IMG/VR virus record: IMGVR_UViG_3300032117_000187
Location: 1-20,623 of that record
Reading direction: 5' to 3' (one strand)
Length of the DNA stretch: 20,623 nucleotides
Source of the DNA: a virus
The notes below the pieces were generated by a model. The model made no database searches and was not told where the DNA came from. It saw only the letters and a list, made by a program, of their open reading frames with translations. Shown here one piece after another: positions 1 to 8,135 of the stretch; the stretch's first letter is position 1, and each line of letters opens with the position of its first letter. A program made the translations under genes and the position numbers.

Positions 1-2613
1 GAATACTGCAATGTCAATTTTATCACCAACTGCCGGTGTAGACATCAATGCTATAACATTGTAAACACCATAAGGTATTAAATTGTAATCGTTGCCAGGT
101 TCTAGTATTTGATTATTTACATAAACCTTAAGATGCGGAATAGTTGCAGAATCTACAGGCAATGCATCAAGTTGAATAGCTGCATAAGCACCAGCTGGAG
201 TAATTGATCCAATTGGATATGTTGCACTAGTATCTTGTACAATAGATAAAGAGCGACCATCAAAAAACTTAGTTATAAGTTGATATTGTTCAGTTGGCTC
301 AATACCCACCAACCAATTATTCAACTTGATTGTTTCACCATTGGCATTATTTTTAACCAGGTATCCTGTGTTACATGCAATCTTTGATGTGGTGTTTACA
401 CCAGACTCGTAAGTAAAGGTATCAGTGTCGTATGAGTTTTCAAATACAATATCGCCAATGTTATTAAAGTTTTGATACTGTAAAGGAAAGCCCAATACAG
501 AATCATTGGTGCCTGTTGCCACAGTTGGATAACTAAAGAATGTTGTTCCACTAAATGTGCTGCTAGGATATACTGTAGTGTCGCTGAAACTGTATCCGTT
601 ATTGTCTACTAGATCAAACAGTGGTGCTTGGTTAAACGCTGTTTTTTCTTGACTGCTATGCCAGCTGGTTCCATCAAACCAGAATGTTTTACCAACGTTG
701 GCACCCTGAGAAATTAAAACAGATTGTCCAGCAATAACTGGATCATCCGATGTTTCAATTAATCTTAAGAAATATTGACTATTAATATATTCAATGTCAA
801 CTTGCCAAATTTCATTTGCAACGGTGGTATCGTAGTCATTTGCAAAAATAACACGCATACCTTGAGTCAACAATATTCCATCAAGCGTATACGACTGCTG
901 TCCCTCAATGTGAACGAAGGCATCTGTACTATCAAATGTAATTAAATCAACACTATTCTTAGCTTGTGATCCAAAGTTGAATAACTGTAGGTTGGGTTCA
1001 AATTCAATGATAGCACGACGGCCGGACATATTAGGCCCGTAGTTGACTGAAGTGTTATTGTATGCGGCTGTGGCATTCAATACATCTTTATGGAACCAAC
1101 GGTTACTACGGCTCCAGGCATTACGATCCTGGCTAGAGCGATTAATAGTTATATAATCTGTGGTTGTTGCGATTTCTGATGCAAACGATTCAGGTACAAT
1201 CAATTGATCAACTGGGGCAAGTGCAATACCAGTGCCAACACCATCAACATAATATTGATTGCCTGCATAGGTGCCAGGGACAACTAAGCTATCAAACTGA
1301 ACTTTAAGTCCATTGGTGAATATCACGCCGTTTGGACTTGTGTAATTGGTTTTACCAAGAATGTCGTTATTAATATCAATTGGTGTTGATACGTTATCTA
1401 CTAATTTGATTTGTCCTACAAATTCTGGATTACTACTATCTTGATAAAACAAGTAAGCAGCAGGAGCTGTGATCAATGGCACACGTTGATATATGTTATT
1501 TTGATTCAACCAGAATTGAGTTGATGCATACGTTTTACCGGATCCAATAAAGATCTTTTGTAATGAAGCTACACCAACGGTTGGACGAATTTGTATTGTA
1601 TAATCTGATCCTGTGGGTACCAAATTAATTTGCCATACGCCCGGGCGGTTAGCTGTAGGAACAACGCCTGGCATTAGGCCGCCGGCCACTGTCCAGAAAC
1701 TATCGTCTTGTGCATTGTTAATAAAAATAAATGTTTTATTTTGTAATTGATTAGTAATGCCATCTAGGCCTTCGGGAAAGTTCTTCAGGAAGGTACTTAA
1801 TAATACGTTTTGTATGTCAGTATAATTAAATGTTACTGCGGCACTAACTGTAGCATTAGTGGGCATACTAACAAAAAAGTCTTGTGCATTTGATTGCGGA
1901 ACATTAAATTGTATTACGCCAGAGTCTGTGCCGTTGTTACTAACACCATATACTTCTCTGGTATTAATAGTTGCCACGTTGGGATCTACGCCATTAACGC
2001 CTTCTTCACTTTGAATCCAGAAGTTAAAGCCAGGTTGGTCAACTATAAATTTATATGTACCCCCACGAGCCAATGTCAATTGCGTATTAGGATGTCCGCC
2101 ATAGGTACTAAATGTAAAACCACCCACTGCTGTATTTCTTGTAACTGTGTAGTCTGCCAGTAGTGGAGTTGCGCCGGATGTTACTTCAACTGAGTCCGGG
2201 CCATTTGGTATCCAGTAGTAATTGTTATAGTTTACAAACTTATCGTAATCAAAATGTCCATCAAAATTATAATAGTCAGATGTAAATAAACGTTGATGAT
2301 TATCTACTAGTCCGCCATTGTTTGCAATACTTTGTAGTAGGTCAATATATCCACTGTTTAATACCACATTGTTGTTTTTATCTTTAACCACAACACTTGG
2401 CTCAAGTTGATAGTTGGCACGCTGAGTACTAAACTCAGGAACATAATTGTCGCCTAGTTTATATGTTGGAGCAAATGTTCGACCAATATATCCACTAACC
2501 GGAATGTTAACTGCATCAGTTAATAACTGATCTATAGTTGCGCCAAGGAAGCGTTGGTTGGTTACCGATTTAAAGGTATCTGGTAAAAAATTAAGTGTTG
2601 ATCTTATTGCCAT
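1..2613 (-). CDS. Large virion structural protein in the gp7 position, 3' end cut by window edge
   Basis: The frame starts at the ATG at 2613 and stays open to base 1, giving about 871 residues with no stop in the window. The N-terminus reads MAIRSTLNFLPDTF and continues with GYIGRTFAPTYKLGDNYVP; from memory this resembles large uncharacterised structural proteins that follow gp6 in marine T4-like phages. The body is rich in Asn, Thr, Tyr and Gly with many short beta-strand-like stretches, typical of baseplate or fibre proteins, and shows no enzyme motif. Its ATG overlaps the gp6 stop codon as TAATG, so the two are probably translationally coupled. In T4 the gene after gp6 is gp7, a large wedge protein, so a wedge or tail-periphery role is inferred from position only. 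It is likely expressed late from the promoter at 5650-5659. Confidence 0.8.
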   Translation of the reverse strand, partial: MAIRSTLNFLPDTFKSVTNQRFLGATIDQLLTDAVNIPVSGYIGRTFAPTYKLGDNYVPEFSTQRANYQLEPSVVVKDKNNNVVLNSGYIDLLQSIANNGGLVDNHQRLFTSDYYNFDGHFDYDKFVNYNNYYWIPNGPDSVEVTSGATPLLADYTVTRNTAVGGFTFSTYGGHPNTQLTLARGGTYKFIVDQPGFNFWIQSEEGVNGVDPNVATINTREVYGVSNNGTDSGVIQFNVPQSNAQDFFVSMPTNATVSAAVTFNYTDIQNVLLSTFLKNFPEGLDGITNQLQNKTFIFINNAQDDSFWTVAGGLMPGVVPTANRPGVWQINLVPTGSDYTIQIRPTVGVASLQKIFIGSGKTYASTQFWLNQNNIYQRVPLITAPAAYLFYQDSSNPEFVGQIKLVDNVSTPIDINNDILGKTNYTSPNGVIFTNGLKVQFDSLVVPGTYAGNQYYVDGVGTGIALAPVDQLIVPESFASEIATTTDYITINRSSQDRNAWSRSNRWFHKDVLNATAAYNNTSVNYGPNMSGRRAIIEFEPNLQLFNFGSQAKNSVDLITFDSTDAFVHIEGQQSYTLDGILLTQGMRVIFANDYDTTVANEIWQVDIEYINSQYFLRLIETSDDPVIAGQSVLISQGANVGKTFWFDGTSWHSSQEKTAFNQAPLFDLVDNNGYSFSDTTVYPSSTFSGTTFFSYPTVATGTNDSVLGFPLQYQNFNNIGDIVFENSYDTDTFTYESGVNTTSKIACNTGYLVKNNANGETIKLNNWLVGIEPTEQYQLITKFFDGRSLSIVQDTSATYPIGSITPAGAYAAIQLDALPVDSATIPHLKVYVNNQILEPGNDYNLIPYGVYNVIALMSTPAVGDKIDIAVF

Positions 2614-5600
2614 TAATATGTGCCTACGATAGTGTTGCCAAGATTAAGTTGTGCTGCTGTTACTGCGCTAATAATATCTACGTCATTGACCGTTGCTGCA
2701 CTTGTAATAATTTCCCAAGGTTCAGCGTTAATCTGGAAGTAGTTACCAAATACCAAGTTGTCGTCTGCTGGCACAATTAACACACTAGCAATAGTAGGAA
2801 CTAAACTTGTATGTAGGTATGCCGCTAATTCACTAAAATAGAATGTGTCACCAAAGTCCCAGTTTGCAATGTTAAAGTATGCGTTGATCGCAGCAATAAC
2901 CTGACTCTTAACTTCGTTAGGTGTAATACTAACTGCAGGGTTAATAACAACCTGGAAGCGAGCACGTAAACTAGGATCAGCTTTAGATCCAAAGAGTGGT
3001 TTAAATTTAGCAGGATTGTAAATTAAACTATCACTAACTGTTTTAAAATTGTCTAATTTACTATAGGCAATTTCTAAACTACTTGAAGTTGGTGCAACAG
3101 GCTCTACTAGAGTACCTGTTAAATCCTGTATCCAATTCATATAGCTTGTTGTGTAGTCTGCTGTTAATACATATAGGTCAATCAAGTTAACCGGTGTAGG
3201 ATCAACACGATTACGATTTGGGCTATTGTGTTTATACTGGAAATATAGACTGCTACGTGATGTTGCGGTGTTGGCAACTGTAGTATATAAATCAGGATTG
3301 TCTGGTGTGCCGGTCATTTGTGTTTGCGGGAACGATACTAAAATTTCATTGCGACTAACATAGCCATCGTTTGCTGTGATGACATCGTATATATCCCAGA
3401 TAATATCTGTGCCAAGCGGGGTACTATTACCAGGGTGTGAGTTTATCTTTAAGATTTTAATTAAGTCAGCAACAGGAGCACCAATTGTTGAATCATAAAC
3501 TTTAACAGTTGGATCAAAGTAGAAATTGGTCTCAGATGCACTAGCAAAACTATACTGTAATGTTTTGTATTGAATATTGTATAAGCCGGCATTGTATGTA
3601 AACTTCAATAACCAATTGGTACTTGAACCAATTTGACTTGGAGGAATATTGGCCCACACTTGATTTACTTGATCAAAATATAAGCCAAAGTTGACCATTG
3701 ACTGAATTTGTGTGGCTATAGTTGTAATCACCGATCCAGTTAAATCATTTTTAATTGGAGGAATAATAGAACTTACAATAGATCCGGTTGGTACAACCAT
3801 GCCAAAGTAGGTTTGTGAATTGCCAACTACGTTAGTAACTGACGAATAGAATGATGTTGCATTTGAATTGGCATTTGTTAGGAACTTTACGCTTGATCCT
3901 GTTGTGACATATTTTAAATTGCCACTGGCAACATTGCCCACGTTGATTACGTTACCATTGTAGGTTAAATTACCGTAACTACTTGATGTAGTATTACCTG
4001 TTTGCACAAAAGTAACATTACTGTGCGTTGGCGCATAGCGTGGATAATTTGCATAGTAGTAGTTTGTCATTCCGGTAGAACTTAATACAGGAATAACGTC
4101 ATTATAGATTGCAGAGTAGATATCGTTAGTGGTTAAGAAACTAAATGTTTCTGACCCAGTGATAGCATTGGCATACAATATACCATCGTCGGCAAAAATA
4201 TTTGTGCTACTAAAACTGCCGGTTGTATCTAGCGTATCAAGATATAGACTTACACCACTACTTGTGCGGTTAACTGCTTTAATTTTTTGTATACTAGTAA
4301 AGTTTGTTAATGGAAAGATATTATAATCTTCACCAGTGATCATACGATTCTGTGTATAATAATTTTGCGGTGCGTATGTTTTAATACTTTGTAAACTTTG
4401 AGTAGCTGTTGCATTGGTTACAGTATATTGTAAACTAGCCACAACTGTTAGAGTCTGTCCGTTACCATGAGCATCAACATAGGGAATAGCAACTACAACG
4501 TTTGATAAATCATCTGGAGTAATAGTGTATGAAAGACCATTGCTTGTGCGGAAGTAAAAATTAAATGCGCCTTGCGGAATGTTGGCAAAAGAGCCGTCAC
4601 CGAACACTAAACTGACCTGGTCATTGTTTAATGTATTAACTTGGTACAAGTTCTTGTTTGTTGATTGGTTAAAAACAACATTGATACCGGGTAGCGCAGG
4701 CACTTGAGTCCATAGTGTTTGCGGAACATTGTTTACGTTTAAGCTATACAACCAGCCATCGGAATTATTAATGTTGTTTGTTGCAACTGTAACAAAGTTG
4801 TTTGGAATAGCATTTTGTATTTTAAAGTTGGTGGCCTGCATACTTCCCTGTTTAAAGTACAAGAAGAAGCCAGTGTTATTACTGTTATTACCATTGTTGT
4901 CGTTTTGGTAAAGAATGTTAAATTGACCCAAGTTAGTTGGGTCGCGCTCATATATGTAACTTTGACCTAGTGTACTTGCACTAACAGCTTCAAAGTTAAC
5001 TTTTGTATTCTGAATATTAACACTAAATGGTGCCAGGGGTAATGTATTGCGATTTAAACTAATTGTGTATTCACTAGTTTGTACGCCATTGATAGCCTGT
5101 GTGTTACCAGGTTTGCCGATTGCTTGGTTAGTAACCAAGGTAGCATTTAAAATTGTAGTGAACTGCTCTAACCAATTGGTATTGGTTAAATCGTTCCAAT
5201 AAATGGTAGTATTGGCTAGACTATTGCCGTTACTGTCAGTGATGTTCTCTGTTGTACTGATACTGTTAAATTTAATTAGACCGCTTGCGCTTTGTGTACG
5301 GGTCGGATTATAGCTCAACATACGTGCTAATTTTAGAATACTGTCGCGACGTTGCGCTGTATCAATAAAGTTTTCACGTGCGTTTAGATCTGTGCGGAAA
5401 CTCAAACTTTGACCCAAGAACGCAATCATATCAATCAGTGCCAGGTACTCACTTGATTCTAAGAAGTCATTGAATGTTTCTGGATAATAGGTCTGCAGGT
5501 AGTTGATCATTGAGTTACGAAGTGTTTCAAAGTCGTAACTAGTGAAGTCCGCATTAGTAAAGCTCTGATAGACCTTAGTCCAGTCCTGGTTTACTAAAAG

Positions 5601-5627
5601 ATTTGTTTGACGTGTTGTTTGTGCCAT
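2613..5627 (-). CDS. 6: Baseplate wedge protein gp6 (baseplate J-like)
   Basis: This 1004-residue protein is the wedge subunit that in T4 forms the continuous ring around the baseplate hub. The N-terminal 130 residues are diagnostic of the T4-like gp6 family: FLESSEYLALIDMIAFLGQ, then SFRTDLNARENFIDTAQRR, then ILKLARMLSYNP. It is much longer than T4 gp6 (about 660 residues). The extra length is Asn/Thr/Ser-rich material in the middle, roughly residues 200-750, as seen in other exo-T-even phages. The C-terminal 200 residues (ARFQVVINPAVSITPNEVKSQ, then a run around DFGDTFYFSELAAYL) look like the conserved gp6 dimerisation part. The start is preceded by a TAGGTAAA ribosome site and by a late promoter 22 bases upstream. 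The stop overlaps the next gene as TAATG. Confidence 0.93.
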   Translation of the reverse strand: MAQTTRQTNLLVNQDWTKVYQSFTNADFTSYDFETLRNSMINYLQTYYPETFNDFLESSEYLALIDMIAFLGQSLSFRTDLNARENFIDTAQRRDSILKLARMLSYNPTRTQSASGLIKFNSISTTENITDSNGNSLANTTIYWNDLTNTNWLEQFTTILNATLVTNQAIGKPGNTQAINGVQTSEYTISLNRNTLPLAPFSVNIQNTKVNFEAVSASTLGQSYIYERDPTNLGQFNILYQNDNNGNNSNNTGFFLYFKQGSMQATNFKIQNAIPNNFVTVATNNINNSDGWLYSLNVNNVPQTLWTQVPALPGINVVFNQSTNKNLYQVNTLNNDQVSLVFGDGSFANIPQGAFNFYFRTSNGLSYTITPDDLSNVVVAIPYVDAHGNGQTLTVVASLQYTVTNATATQSLQSIKTYAPQNYYTQNRMITGEDYNIFPLTNFTSIQKIKAVNRTSSGVSLYLDTLDTTGSFSSTNIFADDGILYANAITGSETFSFLTTNDIYSAIYNDVIPVLSSTGMTNYYYANYPRYAPTHSNVTFVQTGNTTSSSYGNLTYNGNVINVGNVASGNLKYVTTGSSVKFLTNANSNATSFYSSVTNVVGNSQTYFGMVVPTGSIVSSIIPPIKNDLTGSVITTIATQIQSMVNFGLYFDQVNQVWANIPPSQIGSSTNWLLKFTYNAGLYNIQYKTLQYSFASASETNFYFDPTVKVYDSTIGAPVADLIKILKINSHPGNSTPLGTDIIWDIYDVITANDGYVSRNEILVSFPQTQMTGTPDNPDLYTTVANTATSRSSLYFQYKHNSPNRNRVDPTPVNLIDLYVLTADYTTSYMNWIQDLTGTLVEPVAPTSSSLEIAYSKLDNFKTVSDSLIYNPAKFKPLFGSKADPSLRARFQVVINPAVSITPNEVKSQVIAAINAYFNIANWDFGDTFYFSELAAYLHTSLVPTIASVLIVPADDNLVFGNYFQINAEPWEIITSAATVNDVDIISAVTAAQLNLGNTIVGTY

Positions 5628-5649
5628 ATTAATGTTTACCTATATTGTA

Positions 5650-5659
5650 TATTTATCGG
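5650..5659 (-). promoter_or_regulatory. Late promoter upstream of gp6
   Basis: On the minus strand this reads CCGATAAATA, containing the NATAAATA late-promoter core known from T4 and cyanophages and recognised by the gp55 sigma factor. It lies 22 bases before the gp6 ATG in the 49-base gap after gp25. The same 10-mer occurs at 11872-11881 and 20534-20543. Confidence 0.8.
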
Positions 5660-5676
5660 CAAAATAATATGGGCAG

Positions 5677-6054
5677 TTAATTCGTGGTCAAAGTTGATGC
5701 ATTTTTATTAAAGTTTAGCAGAATAGTGTCTGATTGATTTGACGGGATATACGATAGAGATATTTGAATTTGCAATCCATTGGTTTGCTGTGTAACATTT
5801 ATACTAGAAACAGTTAATCTAGGATCATAACTAACAATTCGTTTGATATCCGACGTGATAATGTCTTGAGTTGTTTCGTTTAATGGCTCAAACAGCTGAT
5901 CCCAGATGATTGTGCCAAAATTTGGTTGCATTAGCTTAGATCCTTTACGGATATTAAAGTAATTCATTAAATCTTGTTTGGCCAGTGCATAGTCCGTTAG
6001 GCTATAACGTTTTTTGTTAACTAAGGTGCTAAATCCGCGATATACTATTGCCAT
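5677..6054 (-). CDS. 25: Baseplate wedge protein gp25 (GPW/gp25 family)
   Basis: This 125-residue protein is close in length to T4 gp25 (132 residues). The family links the inner wedge to the hub and sheath and has a counterpart in type VI secretion (TssE). Recognisable segments are NYFNIRKGSKLMQPNFGTIIW at residues 31-51, the following FEPLNETTQDIITSDI, and YDPRLTVSSINV near residue 75-86. The DPR tripeptide sits where the conserved acidic-Pro-Arg motif of the family lies. The start has the spacing and sequence context AGGTAAATATTAATATG, nearly identical to that before gp6. It lies 8 bases after the lysozyme-like gene and 49 bases before gp6, matching the wedge gene cluster of other T4-like phages. 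Confidence 0.93.
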   Translation of the reverse strand: MAIVYRGFSTLVNKKRYSLTDYALAKQDLMNYFNIRKGSKLMQPNFGTIIWDQLFEPLNETTQDIITSDIKRIVSYDPRLTVSSINVTQQTNGLQIQISLSYIPSNQSDTILLNFNKNASTLTTN

Positions 6055-6062
6055 ATTAATAT

Positions 6063-6713
6063 TTACCTACTTAAAACTGTCACAGCATAACGGCCTGCAT
6101 TAAAGACATTTGTACCGGCGCCAGTATTATTGTAGCGCCATGCCCATGCACCTGTTCCGCTTGTTCGTGATCCAGTGCCAAGTATCCAACATACGTAAAG
6201 CATGCCAGCTACTACATCAGCAGTATCATCATGTGTTATTGCTCCCACGTGTGTAGCAGAAACATATAAATCATTTAGATACTGGTATGCTAAATGATCT
6301 TGTGCCACAGTGGTTGTTAAGAATCCGTTTAGACTAGTAATATTATAAAAATAGTTTTCGTAAACATTTAATCCTTTGTTTACATACGTTGGGCGCCAGC
6401 AATGACGATAGTTTACGCAATCAGTGCCATATGCGGCATTGGATCCAAATGCAATCAGTCCGTATGATTCTAATAGAGCTGGTGTAAATTGATAACGACC
6501 AAGTGCGTTGCCTGCGCCAATTAAATTATAATTCCAGTTACTTTGACTGTACCCAATTTGTGCTTGTAAATTTTGTATCTGTGTAGGTGTTAGAATACCA
6601 ATGGTAGCCCAACTTGGTGCTGCAGAGGTAGTGGCGGCCGCAATACCAAGTAAACTGGTTGGTAGTGCATTAACAATTGGTTGCCCAAGAGAAGCGGCTA
6701 TTCCTGCATCCAT
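6063..6713 (-). CDS. Lysozyme-like (GRYQ-motif) baseplate-associated protein
   Basis: The start at 6713 (MDAGIAASLGQ) is chosen because its ATG overlaps the gp5 stop as TAATG, the same coupling used at two other junctions in this operon; an upstream in-frame ATG at 6752 would lie inside gp5. The resulting protein has 216 residues. Residues 70-87 (ALGRYQFTPALLESYGLI) and 168-181 (VAGMLYVCWILGTG) resemble lysozyme or transglycosylase-like domains in which a GRYQ segment and a GML...GxG helix follow a catalytic Glu. At the expected place of that Glu, in YSQSNWNYNLIG (55-66), I see Gln57. The N-terminal 40 residues are Ala-rich. Because gp5 here lacks the internal lysozyme found in T4, this protein may supply the cell-wall-cleaving or wall-binding part of the tail tip. 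Function is inferred; it could be catalytically inactive. Confidence 0.72.
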   Translation of the reverse strand: MDAGIAASLGQPIVNALPTSLLGIAAATTSAAPSWATIGILTPTQIQNLQAQIGYSQSNWNYNLIGAGNALGRYQFTPALLESYGLIAFGSNAAYGTDCVNYRHCWRPTYVNKGLNVYENYFYNITSLNGFLTTTVAQDHLAYQYLNDLYVSATHVGAITHDDTADVVAGMLYVCWILGTGSRTSGTGAWAWRYNNTGAGTNVFNAGRYAVTVLSR

Positions 6714-8119
6714 TATCTTTTCCAAGGTTCGTGTGCCGGAGCAATGGTACAAATACTACTGATTGATCCCGACGCTGTCCAGTTTGTGCCATTAAACGAA
6801 ACATCTGGTAAGCTATTCATAGTTGGCATGGTAGCAGATGGGGGATTGCCTGACCCGCCGCCCAGGTTAATTGATTGGCCGGCTATGGTAGCAGGACCAT
6901 TGGAGCTCATACTTAGTCCGCCACCGCTTAATAAACTTGCGCCGCCGCCACCAAACAGTTTTATTTGTCCGTTTGTACCTGCAGTCAACGAGCTCAATGC
7001 TTGAATATCAATAGTTTGCGGACTACTGATTTTAACACCCTTTGCACCACTAATGTTTACAGTATCATTGCTGTTGATGTTTAATGCTGCATCACTATGT
7101 AAATTTAAATCGCCTTTTGTTCTGACATTAAAACCTGTATCTGCAAATATGTTGATTTGTCCGTTGGATCCAAACTCTATCCATTGATTACCACTGGCAC
7201 TAGCTATGTAAAAAATACCTTCTGTGTCATTCATTAAAATCTGATGACCACCACTTGATCGTAATCTGATTAATCTGTCTACTCCAGAAACATCACCGTC
7301 ATCCATTACAAAACTATGGCCGCCCTGACGTGCTATAACTGCTTGTTTTGCATTTTCGCCAGGCGCAGCACTAACCTGCGGATTGTTCCCGGTCATTGAA
7401 CGCCCAGGAGTACTAATACCGTATACATTACTAGGCGATTCACGTAAACTACTAGAACTAATTGCACCGCGTACTAAGTCTTGATCTAATCCCTGTCCAA
7501 CTAAAATAATATTTTGGTACTCATGTACATAGCGCGGTGTGCTTGTAATTCCATCTGGAGTAAAACTAGATGAATCACCAGTGTATGCTTCTACTACCGG
7601 ACTAACACTCTTACTGTTAAGTGCAGGAGTTAGTGTGTCTGCTGGATTTGGCGGTAGTGTTTTACTTTTGTCTGAACTGATATTACGAGCTAACCCGGGA
7701 ACCATATGGTGGCTCATACTATCATAGATACATCCAATCCAATAGCCACGCTTTCTATCCCCTGCAGCAAATACCACTAAAACTTTATTACCAATGTCGG
7801 GAGGTACCATCCACATGCCATAACTCTGACCTGTGATAAATTGTGCGTCGGGTGCTGTGTCACTTGAATCTTGCGAGTCTGTGTTATAGGTTGTTCCATA
7901 GTATGGACTACAATAGCTTACAGGAATTTGATTGTTTGGGTCTGTTTTTTCTCCACCAAAGTCCGGAATGTACACCATTAACTGGCCCATACGTGTACCA
8001 ACCACGTGAGAAACTACAACCGCTTCATAGGGGCCAGAGTCTACTGTGGATTCTGTGTTTTTACTATCCGCTTTACTAGCTGGATCTGCGCCCGAGCGTC
8101 TAAATTGACCTGTTGCCAT
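6713..8119 (-). CDS. 5: Baseplate hub/spike protein gp5, without lysozyme domain
   Basis: This 468-residue protein corresponds to the central puncturing spike of the T4 tail. Residues 30-150 match the gp5 N-terminal OB-fold: PYEAVVVSHVVGTRMGQLMVYIPDFGG, then GMWMVPPDIGNKVLVVFAAGD, then GYWIGCIYD. Residues 265-425 show short regular strands rich in Gly, Asn and Ser (HQILMNDTEGIFYI, IEFGSNGQINIF, LNLHSDAALNINSNDTVNIS), as expected for a VgrG-type triple beta-helix. In T4 a lysozyme domain lies between these two parts; here that place holds only a Ser/Pro-rich linker of about 110 residues. The C-terminus ends in the distinctive CTIAPAHEPWKR. An AAGGAAA ribosome site precedes the start. The following gene encodes a separate lysozyme-like protein. 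Confidence 0.9.
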   Translation of the reverse strand: MATGQFRRSGADPASKADSKNTESTVDSGPYEAVVVSHVVGTRMGQLMVYIPDFGGEKTDPNNQIPVSYCSPYYGTTYNTDSQDSSDTAPDAQFITGQSYGMWMVPPDIGNKVLVVFAAGDRKRGYWIGCIYDSMSHHMVPGLARNISSDKSKTLPPNPADTLTPALNSKSVSPVVEAYTGDSSSFTPDGITSTPRYVHEYQNIILVGQGLDQDLVRGAISSSSLRESPSNVYGISTPGRSMTGNNPQVSAAPGENAKQAVIARQGGHSFVMDDGDVSGVDRLIRLRSSGGHQILMNDTEGIFYIASASGNQWIEFGSNGQINIFADTGFNVRTKGDLNLHSDAALNINSNDTVNISGAKGVKISSPQTIDIQALSSLTAGTNGQIKLFGGGGASLLSGGGLSMSSNGPATIAGQSINLGGGSGNPPSATMPTMNSLPDVSFNGTNWTASGSISSICTIAPAHEPWKR

Positions 8120-8135
8120 TTATTGAATTTTTCCT

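Noticed and set aside
1894-2163. Plus-strand Cys-rich ORF of 89 codons
   Set aside because: It lies wholly opposite the large structural gene, which has clear family-like sequence; the Cys-richness comes from the complement of Thr/Asn/Ala codons.
6714-6752. Upstream in-frame ATG (MYHCSG) for the lysozyme-like gene
   Set aside because: It would extend into the coding end of gp5, and the TAATG-coupled ATG at 6713 fits the pattern of the operon.
8114-8126. AATAAAT on the minus strand before gp5 as a late promoter
   Set aside because: It overlaps the start codon, lacks the CCG prefix and final A, and the AAGGAAA ribosome site upstream implies a longer transcript.
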